In this document: positions 26,092 through 35,312 of the stretch, in pieces
Layout: each line of letters starts with the position of its first letter
How positions within the stretch are numbered: the first letter of the stretch is position 1
From: Psychroflexus lacisalsi
GTDB lineage: Bacteria > Bacteroidota > Bacteroidia > Flavobacteriales > Flavobacteriaceae
Direction of reading: 5' to 3'
DNA length: 64,000 nucleotides
NCBI RefSeq assembly: GCF_020164495.1
Contig: NZ_JAIQYZ010000004.1
Coordinates: 1 to 64,000, forward strand
Position numbers and translations under genes: made by a program
The notes under the pieces: model-generated
The model's database searches: none
Told to the model about the DNA's origin: nothing
What the model saw: only the letters and a program-made list of their open reading frames with translations

Positions 26092-26793
26092 TTAAGCTAA
26101 TTTCTTTTCTAACTTATCTTTCCATTTTTGCCAACTGGGCATCACTGAAGCTAAGATATTATAGAAGGCTTTATTGTGGTTTTTAACTACAATATGACAC
26201 ATTTCATGAATCATCACATACTCGATGCATTTTGAGGGGGCCTTGATTAATTCTGGGTTGATGCTGATTTTATCAATCGTATTGCAACTTCCCCAGCGTT
26301 TAGACATCCTCCGAATTTCTAGTTGTGGTTCTTTAAAATCATATTCTTTGAACTTAGCAAAAGCATCTTTGGCTAGTTTTTTAAACTTCTTTTCGGCGTG
26401 TTGGTAATACCAGTGTGCTAATAGATTCTTTATTTTTTCTGGGGAGTAATCTTCTTTACAGGTAACTTCTAATCGGCCAGCTTTTAGTTTGACTTCGTCT
26501 AAATCTCCTAAACGTATTTTTAAAAGATAAGATTTACCCAGGTAATAATGAGTTTCACCAGAAACGTATTCTCTTTCTGGTATTCTTGGTAAAAATTGTT
26601 CAAAGAAGAATTGTTGTTTAGTAATCCAACTGGCACGCTTGGCTACTTTCTTTTCTATGTCAGCTATAGAACTAAGCTCAGGAGCAATGATCTGTACTGA
26701 GCTATCTGGATGCACTTCAATAGCCAGCGTTTTTCTGCTTGAGCGCTTTACCTCAAAATAAATATCTTTAGTACCGTAGGTTATTTTATGCAT
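26092..26793 (-). CDS. YgjP-like zinc metallopeptidase, M48-type (233 aa)
   Basis: The zinc-binding helix MIHEMCHIVVKNHN gives His-Glu-x-x-His near residue 200, and upstream RRMSKRWGSCNTIDKISINPEL is the conserved YgjP/DUF45 segment. Proteins of this family often follow hsdR in type I operons. Its start overlaps the HsdR stop by one base (TGATG), so it is translationally coupled. Role in the restriction system is unknown; turnover of HsdR is one possibility. Confidence 0.85.
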   Translation of the reverse strand: MHKITYGTKDIYFEVKRSSRKTLAIEVHPDSSVQIIAPELSSIADIEKKVAKRASWITKQQFFFEQFLPRIPEREYVSGETHYYLGKSYLLKIRLGDLDEVKLKAGRLEVTCKEDYSPEKIKNLLAHWYYQHAEKKFKKLAKDAFAKFKEYDFKEPQLEIRRMSKRWGSCNTIDKISINPELIKAPSKCIEYVMIHEMCHIVVKNHNKAFYNILASVMPSWQKWKDKLEKKLA

Positions 26794-29700
26794 CAGAAAT
26801 TGTTTTTAGCTACCCGAAGACATTTGATTAAAATAGCATCGATTTCATCAAAACTTATTTCTATACCTAGTTGTGTTCTTTTACTGATCAGGTAATCTTC
26901 AATTTCATTTTCCATCTTGTTCTGGATGTCTACATTCTTTTTCCAATCGGTAATGATTAACCCCTCAACGATATTTTCGATTCCCAAACCAGCATCTGCG
27001 ACTCTCTTTTTACTGACGGATTTGTCCAGTTTTTTATTCAATACTTCATTTAAAGCCCCAAAAAATGCACGTGCTCTTGGTCGATTTTGTAAATTTTCTG
27101 GAATGCCTTTCTGATAACCGTTTGCTAAATCAGTACGAGTGTTTTTAATAGATTCCAGGTATTCTTTTTCTGATAAGCGACCCTCTTGGAAGCTTTGGAT
27201 GGTTTCTTCTATGAGTTGGGAGAATTTTTTATAGAAGGCTTCATCTTTCTCCATATTTTCAGTGATCACCTTTTTCATCTGGTGCGCAATAAAGTCCGCT
27301 TTGGAAGCGGGGGATTTGCCATAAGTTTCCAAAGCTTCTTCCACTTTTTGTTTATCGAAAATATTAACATCTTTGGTGAGTAATTCTACATGTTCTGCAT
27401 CAATATAGGTGTCTAACAATTTACGAACTCTAGGTTCATATTCTTTATAAGACACTTTTTCTGCATATCTGAATTGTACCGATAAGCGCAAACTTTGAAA
27501 TTTCTTGAGTTCACTTTTATAAAAACCGATTTGTTCAGTATTGAATTCAGCATAAAATTCATCTGAGGCTAGAGCTGTTTGAAGTACTCTTGCAAAAGCA
27601 GAAACCCTATCGTAAAATTCGTCTCTGAGATCTTTTTCTGAAATATGACGCTCTAAAGCCTCTAAGTCATTTTTATTGTAAACCTCTTTGAAAATATCCC
27701 AAACTTCTGAATGACGAACAGGCAGTTTTCTAATCTCTTCTTTTACATCTACCACCGTATTGGTCAAATCTTCTTCATCAAAATCTTCCAAGGCACTATA
27801 TTCTGTAAGGGCTTCGTCCAGTTTACCTAAAATACCGACATAGTCAATAATGTGACCATGTTCTTTTCCTTCAAAAAGTCGATTAACACGAGCAATTGCT
27901 TGAAGTAGATTATGTGCTACTAAGGGTTTAGCTAAGTACAATACGGTGTTTCTTGGGGCATCAAAACCTGTGAGTAATTTACTAACTACAATGATGAGTT
28001 CAATTTCGTTATCTTTTTCCTTAAACTTTTCGATGACGTGGCTTTCATATGCTTCCTGGTTATTGTACCGCTGCATTAATTGTTCCCAGTATTTACGGGA
28101 TTCACTTGTAGATTCTGACCAAACATCATCATTGTTTTGACGGCTATCGGGTGGTGTGAACACTACTCGGGTATTGATTTTTAAGTCCTCATTAGTTTGC
28201 GCTTCAAAATACTTTTGGTATTTGATTGCGGTATCAATTTTAGGTACGGCCAATTGAGCCTTTAGGCCAGATCCTTGCCAGTTTTTTACAAAGTGCTTAG
28301 AAATATCATAAGCGATTTCTTCAATGACATGATCGGACTCATAAATCTTCCCAATCCTGGCAAATTTTTTCTTTAAATCTTTTCTAGCGTCCTCACTAAG
28401 GGGTTCTGCTAGACGTTCGAAGCCTTTGTCGATTTGCTTTTTGTTGATGCTTAGTTTGGCAGATCTGCCTTCATAAAGAAGAGATAATACCGCACCATCT
28501 TTTACCGCTTGGTCGATGGTGTACTTATGAATAAATCCCCCAAATTTTTTAGAGGTGCTTTTTTGACTTTTCATTAAAGGAGTTCCTGTAAAACCTATAT
28601 AAGAAGCATTGGGAACAATACGCTTCATATTGGCGTGGGCAGAACCATACTGACTGCGATGACTTTCATCTACTAAGACGAAAATATTTTGAGATTCGTC
28701 TTTAAAAGAAGCTCGCTTGGTCGCTATTTCAAATTTATCGATAATCGTGGTGATGATCTCATTGCCTTTATCTTTAAGCAAGTCTACCAAATCATTTCCG
28801 CTTTTAGCTTTTTTAACCTGCTTGCCACAGTTGACAAAGGTCTTATAAATCTGCTTGTCGAGACTCACCCTATCTGTAACAATGACAACCCTTGGGGATT
28901 CTATGGACGTTTCTAAGGCCAGGGCTTTGGACAACATGACCATGGTTAAGGATTTTCCACTACCTGTGGTGTGCCAGATAACACCTCCTTCACGATTGCC
29001 ATTTTTGTTGTGTTGTTTTACCCGGGCAATGGTATCTTGTACAGCAAAAAATTGTTGATAGCGACAGATTTTTTTATCAGGGCCATCAAAGACGATGTAT
29101 TTATAAACAATATCCAATAATCGGTTAGGCAGACACAAGGCGTATATGCTTTTATCCTGCTCTGTGATTAGGCGATCTTCAACTTTAGTATGGTTTACTT
29201 TCTTGTTTAGGAGTTTGGTGATTTCTCTTTCGTTTTCTTCTTTCCAGATCGACCAAAATTTTGCTGGCGTTCCTGTGGCTCCAAATTTGACTTCGTTGGG
29301 CTGCACCGCCAATAAAAGCTGAGCATAGTAAAACAACTTAGGAATGCCTTCTTTTTCTTTTTGATTTCGGAGGTGCTGAGAAATAGCCTCGTTTAGCGAG
29401 TCGTTTTTATCTCTGCGTTTATTTTCTATGATCACAAATGGAATACCGTTAACAAACAAAACCACATCGGGACGTCTTTTGCCTTGCATACCCTCCACTT
29501 CAAACTCTTCACAAACGTGAAAACTATTGTTTTCTGGAATTTCCCAATCGATGTATTTTATGGTGTAAGCCTTGCGGTCCCCCTGAACAGTTTCATTAAA
29601 GCTTTTACCCAGAGTCAACAAATCATAGACACGTTCATTGGTTTGCACTAAACCTTCGTTGGGCACATTTTTAAGTGCATTGATCGCGCCTTGAATGCTT

Positions 29701-29912
29701 CCAGTTGAAAACGGGTACCGTTCCCCTTTGTAATCAAAGCTATTGATTTTACTCAGTTGTTCAGCAAGAATTTTATCTAACACAACATTACTATACATTC
29801 CTTCACGCGCATTCATCACCTCGGTTGGTGAGAGGTATTGCCAGTTCATCTTCTGCAGGAACTGAAGTGCTGGCTTTTGTGAATCGCTGTATTCGGTGTA
29901 GTTTGGTGTCAT
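26793..29912 (-). CDS. hsdR: Type I restriction enzyme, R subunit (HsdR, 1039 aa)
   Basis: The N-terminal nuclease domain shows GKRRPDVVLFVNGIPFVIIE followed by Asn-Lys (PD-ExK type, ~residues 138-163). Helicase motor motifs follow: HTTGSGKSLT (Walker A, ~310), VDESHRSQYG (DEAH-like box), IGFTGTPL, and VVSKLLTGFDAP with QAIARVNR (motif VI). It cleaves unmodified DNA after translocation when complexed with HsdM and HsdS. It is separated by 229 bases from the upstream genes of the same operon, so may have its own promoter. Full length, no defects seen. Confidence 0.95.
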   Translation of the reverse strand: MTPNYTEYSDSQKPALQFLQKMNWQYLSPTEVMNAREGMYSNVVLDKILAEQLSKINSFDYKGERYPFSTGSIQGAINALKNVPNEGLVQTNERVYDLLTLGKSFNETVQGDRKAYTIKYIDWEIPENNSFHVCEEFEVEGMQGKRRPDVVLFVNGIPFVIIENKRRDKNDSLNEAISQHLRNQKEKEGIPKLFYYAQLLLAVQPNEVKFGATGTPAKFWSIWKEENEREITKLLNKKVNHTKVEDRLITEQDKSIYALCLPNRLLDIVYKYIVFDGPDKKICRYQQFFAVQDTIARVKQHNKNGNREGGVIWHTTGSGKSLTMVMLSKALALETSIESPRVVIVTDRVSLDKQIYKTFVNCGKQVKKAKSGNDLVDLLKDKGNEIITTIIDKFEIATKRASFKDESQNIFVLVDESHRSQYGSAHANMKRIVPNASYIGFTGTPLMKSQKSTSKKFGGFIHKYTIDQAVKDGAVLSLLYEGRSAKLSINKKQIDKGFERLAEPLSEDARKDLKKKFARIGKIYESDHVIEEIAYDISKHFVKNWQGSGLKAQLAVPKIDTAIKYQKYFEAQTNEDLKINTRVVFTPPDSRQNNDDVWSESTSESRKYWEQLMQRYNNQEAYESHVIEKFKEKDNEIELIIVVSKLLTGFDAPRNTVLYLAKPLVAHNLLQAIARVNRLFEGKEHGHIIDYVGILGKLDEALTEYSALEDFDEEDLTNTVVDVKEEIRKLPVRHSEVWDIFKEVYNKNDLEALERHISEKDLRDEFYDRVSAFARVLQTALASDEFYAEFNTEQIGFYKSELKKFQSLRLSVQFRYAEKVSYKEYEPRVRKLLDTYIDAEHVELLTKDVNIFDKQKVEEALETYGKSPASKADFIAHQMKKVITENMEKDEAFYKKFSQLIEETIQSFQEGRLSEKEYLESIKNTRTDLANGYQKGIPENLQNRPRARAFFGALNEVLNKKLDKSVSKKRVADAGLGIENIVEGLIITDWKKNVDIQNKMENEIEDYLISKRTQLGIEISFDEIDAILIKCLRVAKNNF

Positions 29913-30043
29913 ACTTTGATTAATTTACTTTTCTCTTTTGGGGAACTATTTTAGGCTTTTGGGGAATTTCTTTAAGTGTTTTTTGATTATTCACTCTCTT
30001 TAATTCTCTCTTATCAGAAAATTGTTAAAATAATAAATGTTAA

Positions 30044-30140
30044 TTTGTTTTAATAACATGATTTACATATTTATATTTGTAAAATCATTTCCCAAAGGGA
30101 AAAGGATCTGGTTGACCGCAATACCGTAATTTGCGGTTTT
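30044..30140 (+). ncRNA. Candidate short RNA with promoter and terminator
   Basis: TATATTTG (30072-30079) fits the Bacteroidota -7 box, with TTTG at 30044-30047 upstream (spacing slightly long). Two hairpins follow: TTTCCC-AAA-GGGAAA (30088-30102) and ACCGCAA paired with TTGCGGT running into T7 (30115-30142). The transcript would be ~55 nt, ending in a strong terminator, and would run opposite to the flanking genes. Alternatively it is only a terminator with a chance box. Confidence 0.45.
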
Positions 30141-30141
30141 T

Positions 30142-30639
30142 TTATGTCTTATTTTTAAGATAGGATTCATGTTTTTTTCTGTAATAATTTTTATTGTAAC
30201 TATCATCTATATAAAAACTAGTTACTATGATATAATTAGGTGTTATCTCTTCCATTATTACTAGAAAATCTTCACTCTCATACCAAAAATAATCTCTTAT
30301 AGCTCCATTACCTTCAGTATGTTTGAAGCATAAGATTTCTTCATTATTTTGGTTTTGTAAAATACATTTTATCCAATGAATTCTATTAGCTCTATTTCTG
30401 TCAAAAACCCTATGTCCACTTTTGCTTTTTCGAGTAATTAAATGCACAAAAGTTTCAGGATACTCTTCAAAACCACTGACTTTAGAATTATGACTGATAA
30501 CTTTTACATTGAGTCCATTTACTTTAAATGGGTTTTTTACAAAATCTTTTTCAAAGGCTTCACAGAGCTCTTCCAATTCATCATCAGTTGGCTCGATATC
30601 TAAACCTATTATATATTCATCTAGCTCATGCAACTCCAT
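30142..30639 (-). CDS. Unknown protein in defence operon (165 aa)
   Basis: Acidic N-terminus, then a segment rich in conserved-looking charged residues: HLITRKSKSGHRVFDRNRAN, RIHWIKCIL, and a C-terminal YIDDSYNKNYYRKKHESY. The layout of basic and His residues recalls small RNases of the BECR (barnase-EndoU-colicin-RelE) type, but this is by eye only. Its start directly abuts the DUF3800 stop, so the two are probably made together. Confidence 0.55.
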   Translation of the reverse strand: MELHELDEYIIGLDIEPTDDELEELCEAFEKDFVKNPFKVNGLNVKVISHNSKVSGFEEYPETFVHLITRKSKSGHRVFDRNRANRIHWIKCILQNQNNEEILCFKHTEGNGAIRDYFWYESEDFLVIMEEITPNYIIVTSFYIDDSYNKNYYRKKHESYLKNKT

Positions 30640-31335
30640 CTACTCACTCTTTTTTGGTTGATGGTCGAAGATGTTGAATTTTGTTTCCCAAGGAACTGTT
30701 CCTTCATCTAATGAAAAGCCAGAGGCATCCTCTAAATATTCGATAAACTCTAATCTGCCTGGATGATTTAATTCAGAGTTTAATCTCATTCGAGTTTTAT
30801 AGGTTATTGCTCCTATAAAAAAGTCTGCCAATTGAATAAACACATTATCGTGTGATCTTATATGTTGTAAATGAGAAAAAGGCGATTCTCCATTATAATA
30901 ACTTGTAAAAATCTCATGTATTTTATTCAATTTTTCTTTCCCACGTGTGTCTTTAATATCAAGATAAACCCTGTATTGTTCATCTGATGGATTTGATTTC
31001 AACAAAAAATAAATAAGCTTGTAATAAAAGTTATCGTGAGAGCCATTATTAAAATCGATATGGTTTAAACGATTTTTGTATTTCACTAAAATGCATCTGA
31101 ATTCTAATGGGCTAGCAAAAAAGAAGTCAACTAAGGCTTTATAGAAGGGTAGTCTACTATTTGAAAATTTATTCCATTTTAGTTCTACTGGTGTGCGAAA
31201 TTTCAATTTTAGTTGCTCAAACTGTTCTTTTAATTGTATGTATTGATCTTTAGGTACTTTAATGTATCCAATACACATCACTGGAATATTATCATGTTCT
31301 AAATGGCAACTTTCGTCTATAAAAATGTTATGCAT
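30640..31335 (-). CDS. DUF3800 domain protein (231 aa)
   Basis: NIFIDESC at the N-terminus, VYLDIKDTRGK in the middle and VFIQLADFFIGAI near the C-terminus form the acidic pattern of DUF3800, which is thought to adopt an RNase H-like fold. Members are common in defence islands and beside restriction systems. One base separates it from the preceding gene. Nuclease activity is an inference from the fold. Confidence 0.75.
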   Translation of the reverse strand: MHNIFIDESCHLEHDNIPVMCIGYIKVPKDQYIQLKEQFEQLKLKFRTPVELKWNKFSNSRLPFYKALVDFFFASPLEFRCILVKYKNRLNHIDFNNGSHDNFYYKLIYFLLKSNPSDEQYRVYLDIKDTRGKEKLNKIHEIFTSYYNGESPFSHLQHIRSHDNVFIQLADFFIGAITYKTRMRLNSELNHPGRLEFIEYLEDASGFSLDEGTVPWETKFNIFDHQPKKSE

Positions 31336-31336
31336 A

Positions 31337-31693
31337 TCAATTAAATATATTATCCAGTTTTACAAATTCTTTTTTTGAACCATCACCAAATTCCAAAATC
31401 ATCTTTTTATTTGTGTACTCCCAAATTTTAAGGTTTTGATATATGGGGTTATCTTCAGTTTGTTGAATATCGAGTATGTTTATATCTGAAATTTGATTTG
31501 AATAGTTTATTATTTCTGGTACTCCCTGCCATTCATATATAATTTTAGAATCATCTTGATTTCTTCTATAAATTGTAAATAATGAAAAACCTTTGTGACT
31601 ATGTTCATTATATCTTCTAACATTCAGATCCGTTATCACATTATTTTCTTCATTTCTCCAAATGCCATATAATTGTTCTAACTGTATATCCAT
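31337..31693 (-). CDS. Unknown small protein in defence operon (118 aa)
   Basis: No signal peptide or membrane segment. The sequence alternates short beta-like segments (LFTIYRRNQDD, KMILEFGDGSKKEFVKL), which suggests a lipocalin-like or small beta-barrel fold. No family recognised. Six bases after the DUF2188 gene and one base before the DUF3800 gene. Confidence 0.6.
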   Translation of the reverse strand: MDIQLEQLYGIWRNEENNVITDLNVRRYNEHSHKGFSLFTIYRRNQDDSKIIYEWQGVPEIINYSNQISDINILDIQQTEDNPIYQNLKIWEYTNKKMILEFGDGSKKEFVKLDNIFN

Positions 31694-31699
31694 TAATTT

Positions 31700-31933
31700 C
31701 TATCCTTTTACCGTAGTTGAGTCGTTGCCGTGACTATCTTTTCGCTGAATAGTTCCATCTTTCTTATGAATTACTAATTCAGTCTTTTCCTTCCTGCTTA
31801 GTTCTCTAGACCAATTTTCTGCCTCTTTTTTAGTTTCAATTTTTTTTGAAGATTTACTTGCACCAGCCTTTTTAGAACTCCAGCCACCATCTTGATTTGG
31901 AACTACATGTCTTGAATTTGATTTTTTTGCCAT
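31700..31933 (-). CDS. DUF2188 domain protein (77 aa)
   Basis: RHVVPNQDGGWSSKKAGASK, then an Ala-Glu-Asn-Trp helix and LVIHKKDGTIQRKDSHGND, the usual DUF2188 pattern. Very basic, small and cytoplasmic. The family has no established biochemical function. Thirteen bases after the CD-NTase gene, so in the same transcript. Confidence 0.8.
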   Translation of the reverse strand: MAKKSNSRHVVPNQDGGWSSKKAGASKSSKKIETKKEAENWSRELSRKEKTELVIHKKDGTIQRKDSHGNDSTTVKG

Positions 31934-31946
31934 TGTTTTATATTAA

Positions 31947-33260
31947 TTAGATTATAACATCAGATTTACTTTTTGCAACGCAAATTCCATTTTTTATGGC
32001 ATAACATTCAGCATAATGCTTTCCATAATATTTTGTAGTTTCAATACGTACAGGCTCAGTTTCGTAACCAATTTCCCCACGTGGTTCAGGGGAATTATCA
32101 TCATTTCTAATTTTCCATTTACGTGAATCGTTTCCAATATTATTTTTTATTATATCAAACTTAATACTGTTATTGTTTAAGGCGTCACCTCTTAGACTAG
32201 ATACTTTTGCCGTGTATTCTCTGTAGCCAGAAACCCTTTTCACGTATCCTTCAATTTCAAATTCTAAATCAGTATTTACTAAAACAGGAATTTTAGAATC
32301 AAATAAAAACATCTCTTTGGAAAACCGTTTATAATATCCTACATTAATTAAATTATTAACATTTCCATGAAATTTTTCAAAAGCTATTAAAACAGCATCT
32401 ACCGCTTGATCTATTAAACTTAATTCACTCTCGTTCAATTCTAATACATATTGATCTATATATTTATCAGAATCTGCACGATCTTTAATTTTAGGCTTAC
32501 GCACATTGTCTTTTAAGTCTGTAAAACATTCAAATAAGCTATCAAAAATCGTTTGGTTGCTTTTTATTTTCAACTGTTCAGTAATCAGTTGCTCGAGATG
32601 AAATGATTTTAATTTGAAATTCTCATTTTTATCTTTACAAGCATTTTTCCAACCTTTTATAAACTTTACACTTTTTCTGAAATCACTGTTTTCTTTATTA
32701 ATATTAGAAGCAATAGTTATGTAGCCTAAAGGGTCAGACTTAATCCACTTCATATTTTGATTAGTGCTCTGAAGTTTAGCATAAAAATCTTCTTTTTTCC
32801 TATGAGATCTAAACTGAATTATTTCTGGTACAAGAAAAGTATCATCATCAAACTCATTTTTACCTCTTATTTTAGCTGGCACTATATCTACAGCAAAAAC
32901 TTCATCTTCACCTTTTAAAAAGATAAAAGCCAAACTATGCGTTTGAATTTTTGTTTTAATTGAATATGATGTTGGATTAGTGTAATTTTCTTCAAAAAGT
33001 TTAGCCAATTCGTTTAGAAAATCTTGAGGGTTATCGCCTTCAAATTCTTCATTATTTAACTTATAAATAATATCTAAATCGTGTAAAGGACGTATGGCTG
33101 TGTACCTAGGGAATGAGCCAATTTGTCTACATTCATTTTGACCTAATATATCTGTAAAGGAATTATAAATTGTAGATACAAAAGAAATATCCTCTTGCTT
33201 AGGCGAAAGACTTTCTTTGACATGATTCCGGAGTAATGTTTCAATCTTACTTTTTAGCAT
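31947..33260 (-). CDS. CD-NTase with AGS-C-like C-terminus, CBASS candidate (437 aa)
   Basis: Residues 48-63 (IGSFPRYTAIRPLHDLDI) give the Gly48-Ser49 and Asp61-x-Asp63 of the cGAS/DncV-like nucleotidyltransferase fold; Asp125 in FAVDIVPAK is the third acid. The C-terminal ~130 residues (RKWKIRNDDNSPEPRGEIG, YYGKHYAECYAIKNG) match the AGS-C sensor domain found on bacterial CD-NTases. It should make a cyclic nucleotide signal on infection. It overlaps the upstream membrane protein gene by 14 bases. The gene pair sits between hsdS and hsdR. Confidence 0.8.
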   Translation of the reverse strand: MLKSKIETLLRNHVKESLSPKQEDISFVSTIYNSFTDILGQNECRQIGSFPRYTAIRPLHDLDIIYKLNNEEFEGDNPQDFLNELAKLFEENYTNPTSYSIKTKIQTHSLAFIFLKGEDEVFAVDIVPAKIRGKNEFDDDTFLVPEIIQFRSHRKKEDFYAKLQSTNQNMKWIKSDPLGYITIASNINKENSDFRKSVKFIKGWKNACKDKNENFKLKSFHLEQLITEQLKIKSNQTIFDSLFECFTDLKDNVRKPKIKDRADSDKYIDQYVLELNESELSLIDQAVDAVLIAFEKFHGNVNNLINVGYYKRFSKEMFLFDSKIPVLVNTDLEFEIEGYVKRVSGYREYTAKVSSLRGDALNNNSIKFDIIKNNIGNDSRKWKIRNDDNSPEPRGEIGYETEPVRIETTKYYGKHYAECYAIKNGICVAKSKSDVII

Positions 33261-33753
33261 AATTAGTTGTAATCATTGATGTTAGTATATCATTTAACAA
33301 TCGTCCTCTCATGTTCACAATAATTGAATTTCGTTGAGCATTAATCGCATCTAAAATCTCACTATCTATTCTTCCTCCAGAACTAGGTGCATATACTATT
33401 AGTGAATCACTATCATTTTTGAGACTGATTATATCCAAAATATAATTTTTAAATTCAGGATAATAAACAATCATCATAGAATGATCACGACCTTTTGCTA
33501 ATTCCTTACTCCCTATTAAGTCTATGTTTTTTTTCTTAAATAAATTTGAGTCAATTAAAGTTGATCTAAGGGATGTAGCTTCACCTTCAGCATACAAGGC
33601 AATTTTTCTATTATAAAGGCTTTTACCCAATCTCCATAAAACAGGTATAATTCCTCTTATAGCTCCAATAAATAGCATTACTACTGTAAAGCCGCCTAAA
33701 GCTATAAATAACCATCTAATTATTGTTGGACCATATTCAAATATAAATTTCAT
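33247..33753 (-). CDS. Membrane protein, candidate CBASS effector (168 aa)
   Basis: One or two N-terminal membrane segments (residues ~10-42), then a soluble ~110-residue domain with alternating strands and helices (MMIVYYPEFKNYILDII, SLIVYAPSSGGRIDSE, SIIVNMRGRLLNDI) that looks Rossmann-like, perhaps TIR-like. No named family recognised. It lies 4 bases after hsdS and overlaps the CD-NTase start by 14 bases, the pairing expected of a cyclic-nucleotide-gated membrane effector. Confidence 0.6.
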   Translation of the reverse strand: MKFIFEYGPTIIRWLFIALGGFTVVMLFIGAIRGIIPVLWRLGKSLYNRKIALYAEGEATSLRSTLIDSNLFKKKNIDLIGSKELAKGRDHSMMIVYYPEFKNYILDIISLKNDSDSLIVYAPSSGGRIDSEILDAINAQRNSIIVNMRGRLLNDILTSMITTNYAKK

Positions 33754-33757
33754 ATTT

Positions 33758-34969
33758 CTATCTTTTTAAAATTTTAACCCGTTTTTCTCCACTCAACAAC
33801 TGCTGCATCAAGCCTTGTTTTTGTTGAATTAAAGATTTTTTATGCGTTATCAACTTTTCAATTTCTATATCAAAATTGGATAAAACCGATGCTATTTTTT
33901 GTTGTTCTGAGATTTTTGGAATCCTTATTTTAATACTTTTAATTGTTGATTGTGACAAACTAGGGACTCCAGATGCTTCATTGTATGTTTTCCAATTAAT
34001 TGTATTAAAAAGATAATATAGATATTTTGGAATGCAGCTTTTGAATGAAACACAATAAAAAAGGGTATCTACAGTCCAAAATTTGCCTTTTAAATAAAAT
34101 GGCTTATCAATTGTTCCTTTTCTTCCGATTCCAACACTTTCTCCATTATATAAAAATGAATCTACGTAAGTCATTATGCCTCCAGTCCCATAAACCGGGA
34201 TCTCACCATTTCCTAAATGCTTATAATCTTTTCCATTTTTTATAGTGAATATATCACCCAATTTCACTTCTTCCCACTCCTCCTCAAACCCAGGAAAACG
34301 TTTTTTTCCTGTCAACAAGTCTTGCATCAAACCTTTTTTAAGTGCTTGTTTTTGGGTGATGAGTTGCTCTTGTAGGGCAATGGCTTTATCCCAAGTGCTT
34401 AGAACTTTAGCTATTTTTTGTTGCTCGGGGAGTGGGGGTAGTAGAATTTTAACCTTTTTTAAACCACTGGAATAGATGTGAACAACAGAATGACCTTGAC
34501 CTAATTTAAAAAGTTGGTTTCTAACAATATCATTATTTAATAAATACCCTAAATATTGAGAGTGTTGAGAATTCTGCTTCAGTATTATAATATCTCCCCC
34601 TGCATAAGCGACTTCATTTCCTAGATAAGCTATAGATTTTCCTATATCTTCCAAAGTTTCTCCAGACCCTGCAAACAGTATATCACCATACGTGATTGGA
34701 TTACTATTTTTAACTGATTCACCATTAACCTTTGTTTTTAAAGAATGTGTATAATAATTGTATGATGTATAGATCTCGGCATATCTAATGCTTGGATAAC
34801 CTTCACTATCATTTTCTAAAATATCTTTTTTAGCTATTCCTTTTCCTTTAGAAAATTCTCCAAGTTCTTCTAGGTTAAAGACTTTCCACTCCTCAGGAAT
34901 CCAACCCAGTTTTGTTTTTTTATAACCTTCATTTGTAGAAGTTTTGTTCTTAGTCAAAACATTACTCAT
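33758..34969 (-). CDS. hsdS: Type I restriction enzyme, S subunit (HsdS, 403 aa)
   Basis: Two target-recognition domains, each followed by a conserved helical spacer: PLPEQQKIAKVLSTWDKAI (~residues 178-196) and ISEQQKIASVLSNFDIEIEK (~355-374). The opening KLGWIPEEWKV is typical. It recognises the two halves of a bipartite DNA target for HsdM and HsdR. Its start overlaps the 116-residue protein gene by 8 bases. The second specificity gene is at 37835. Confidence 0.93.
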   Translation of the reverse strand: MSNVLTKNKTSTNEGYKKTKLGWIPEEWKVFNLEELGEFSKGKGIAKKDILENDSEGYPSIRYAEIYTSYNYYTHSLKTKVNGESVKNSNPITYGDILFAGSGETLEDIGKSIAYLGNEVAYAGGDIIILKQNSQHSQYLGYLLNNDIVRNQLFKLGQGHSVVHIYSSGLKKVKILLPPLPEQQKIAKVLSTWDKAIALQEQLITQKQALKKGLMQDLLTGKKRFPGFEEEWEEVKLGDIFTIKNGKDYKHLGNGEIPVYGTGGIMTYVDSFLYNGESVGIGRKGTIDKPFYLKGKFWTVDTLFYCVSFKSCIPKYLYYLFNTINWKTYNEASGVPSLSQSTIKSIKIRIPKISEQQKIASVLSNFDIEIEKLITHKKSLIQQKQGLMQQLLSGEKRVKILKR

Positions 34970-35312
34970 ACTCCTGTAGATAAAGCGGTTCGTTGGTCAG
35001 GTCGGTGACGATAGAGGATCTATAAAAGTCAAACCACTCGGTAAACATTTTCCAGCTGAGTTTGGGATAAACGCTTTCATCGGTCCACTGCCCAAAAAGC
35101 TCATTGAGAAAAATGGGTTTCCAGTACTTACGGAGTTCTTGTTTAGGATCGTTCAGAAAGAGCTCATCTTCTAGCAAATAGCTATTGTGTTCGTCTGTAT
35201 CTTCTCGCGTTTGAGCTGCCAAATCTGGAGTCAGGGCATTGCTCCAGTCGTAAAACGGCTGTTTGGGCACGATAAGCAAAACACTGCGGTTAAGGGTAGG
35301 GTGGGTTATCAA
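34962..35312 (-). CDS. Unknown small protein in type I operon (116 aa)
   Basis: Soluble, aromatic-rich (FYDWSNAL, RKYWKPIFLNELFGQWTDE, WKMFTEWFDFYRS). Overlaps rhuM by 4 bases (ATGA) and hsdS by 8 bases, so it is tightly co-translated. No family recognised; I recall similar short genes beside RhuM in Bacteroidota. It may be a partner or regulator of RhuM. Confidence 0.65.
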   Translation of the reverse strand: MITHPTLNRSVLLIVPKQPFYDWSNALTPDLAAQTREDTDEHNSYLLEDELFLNDPKQELRKYWKPIFLNELFGQWTDESVYPKLSWKMFTEWFDFYRSSIVTDLTNEPLYLQEYE

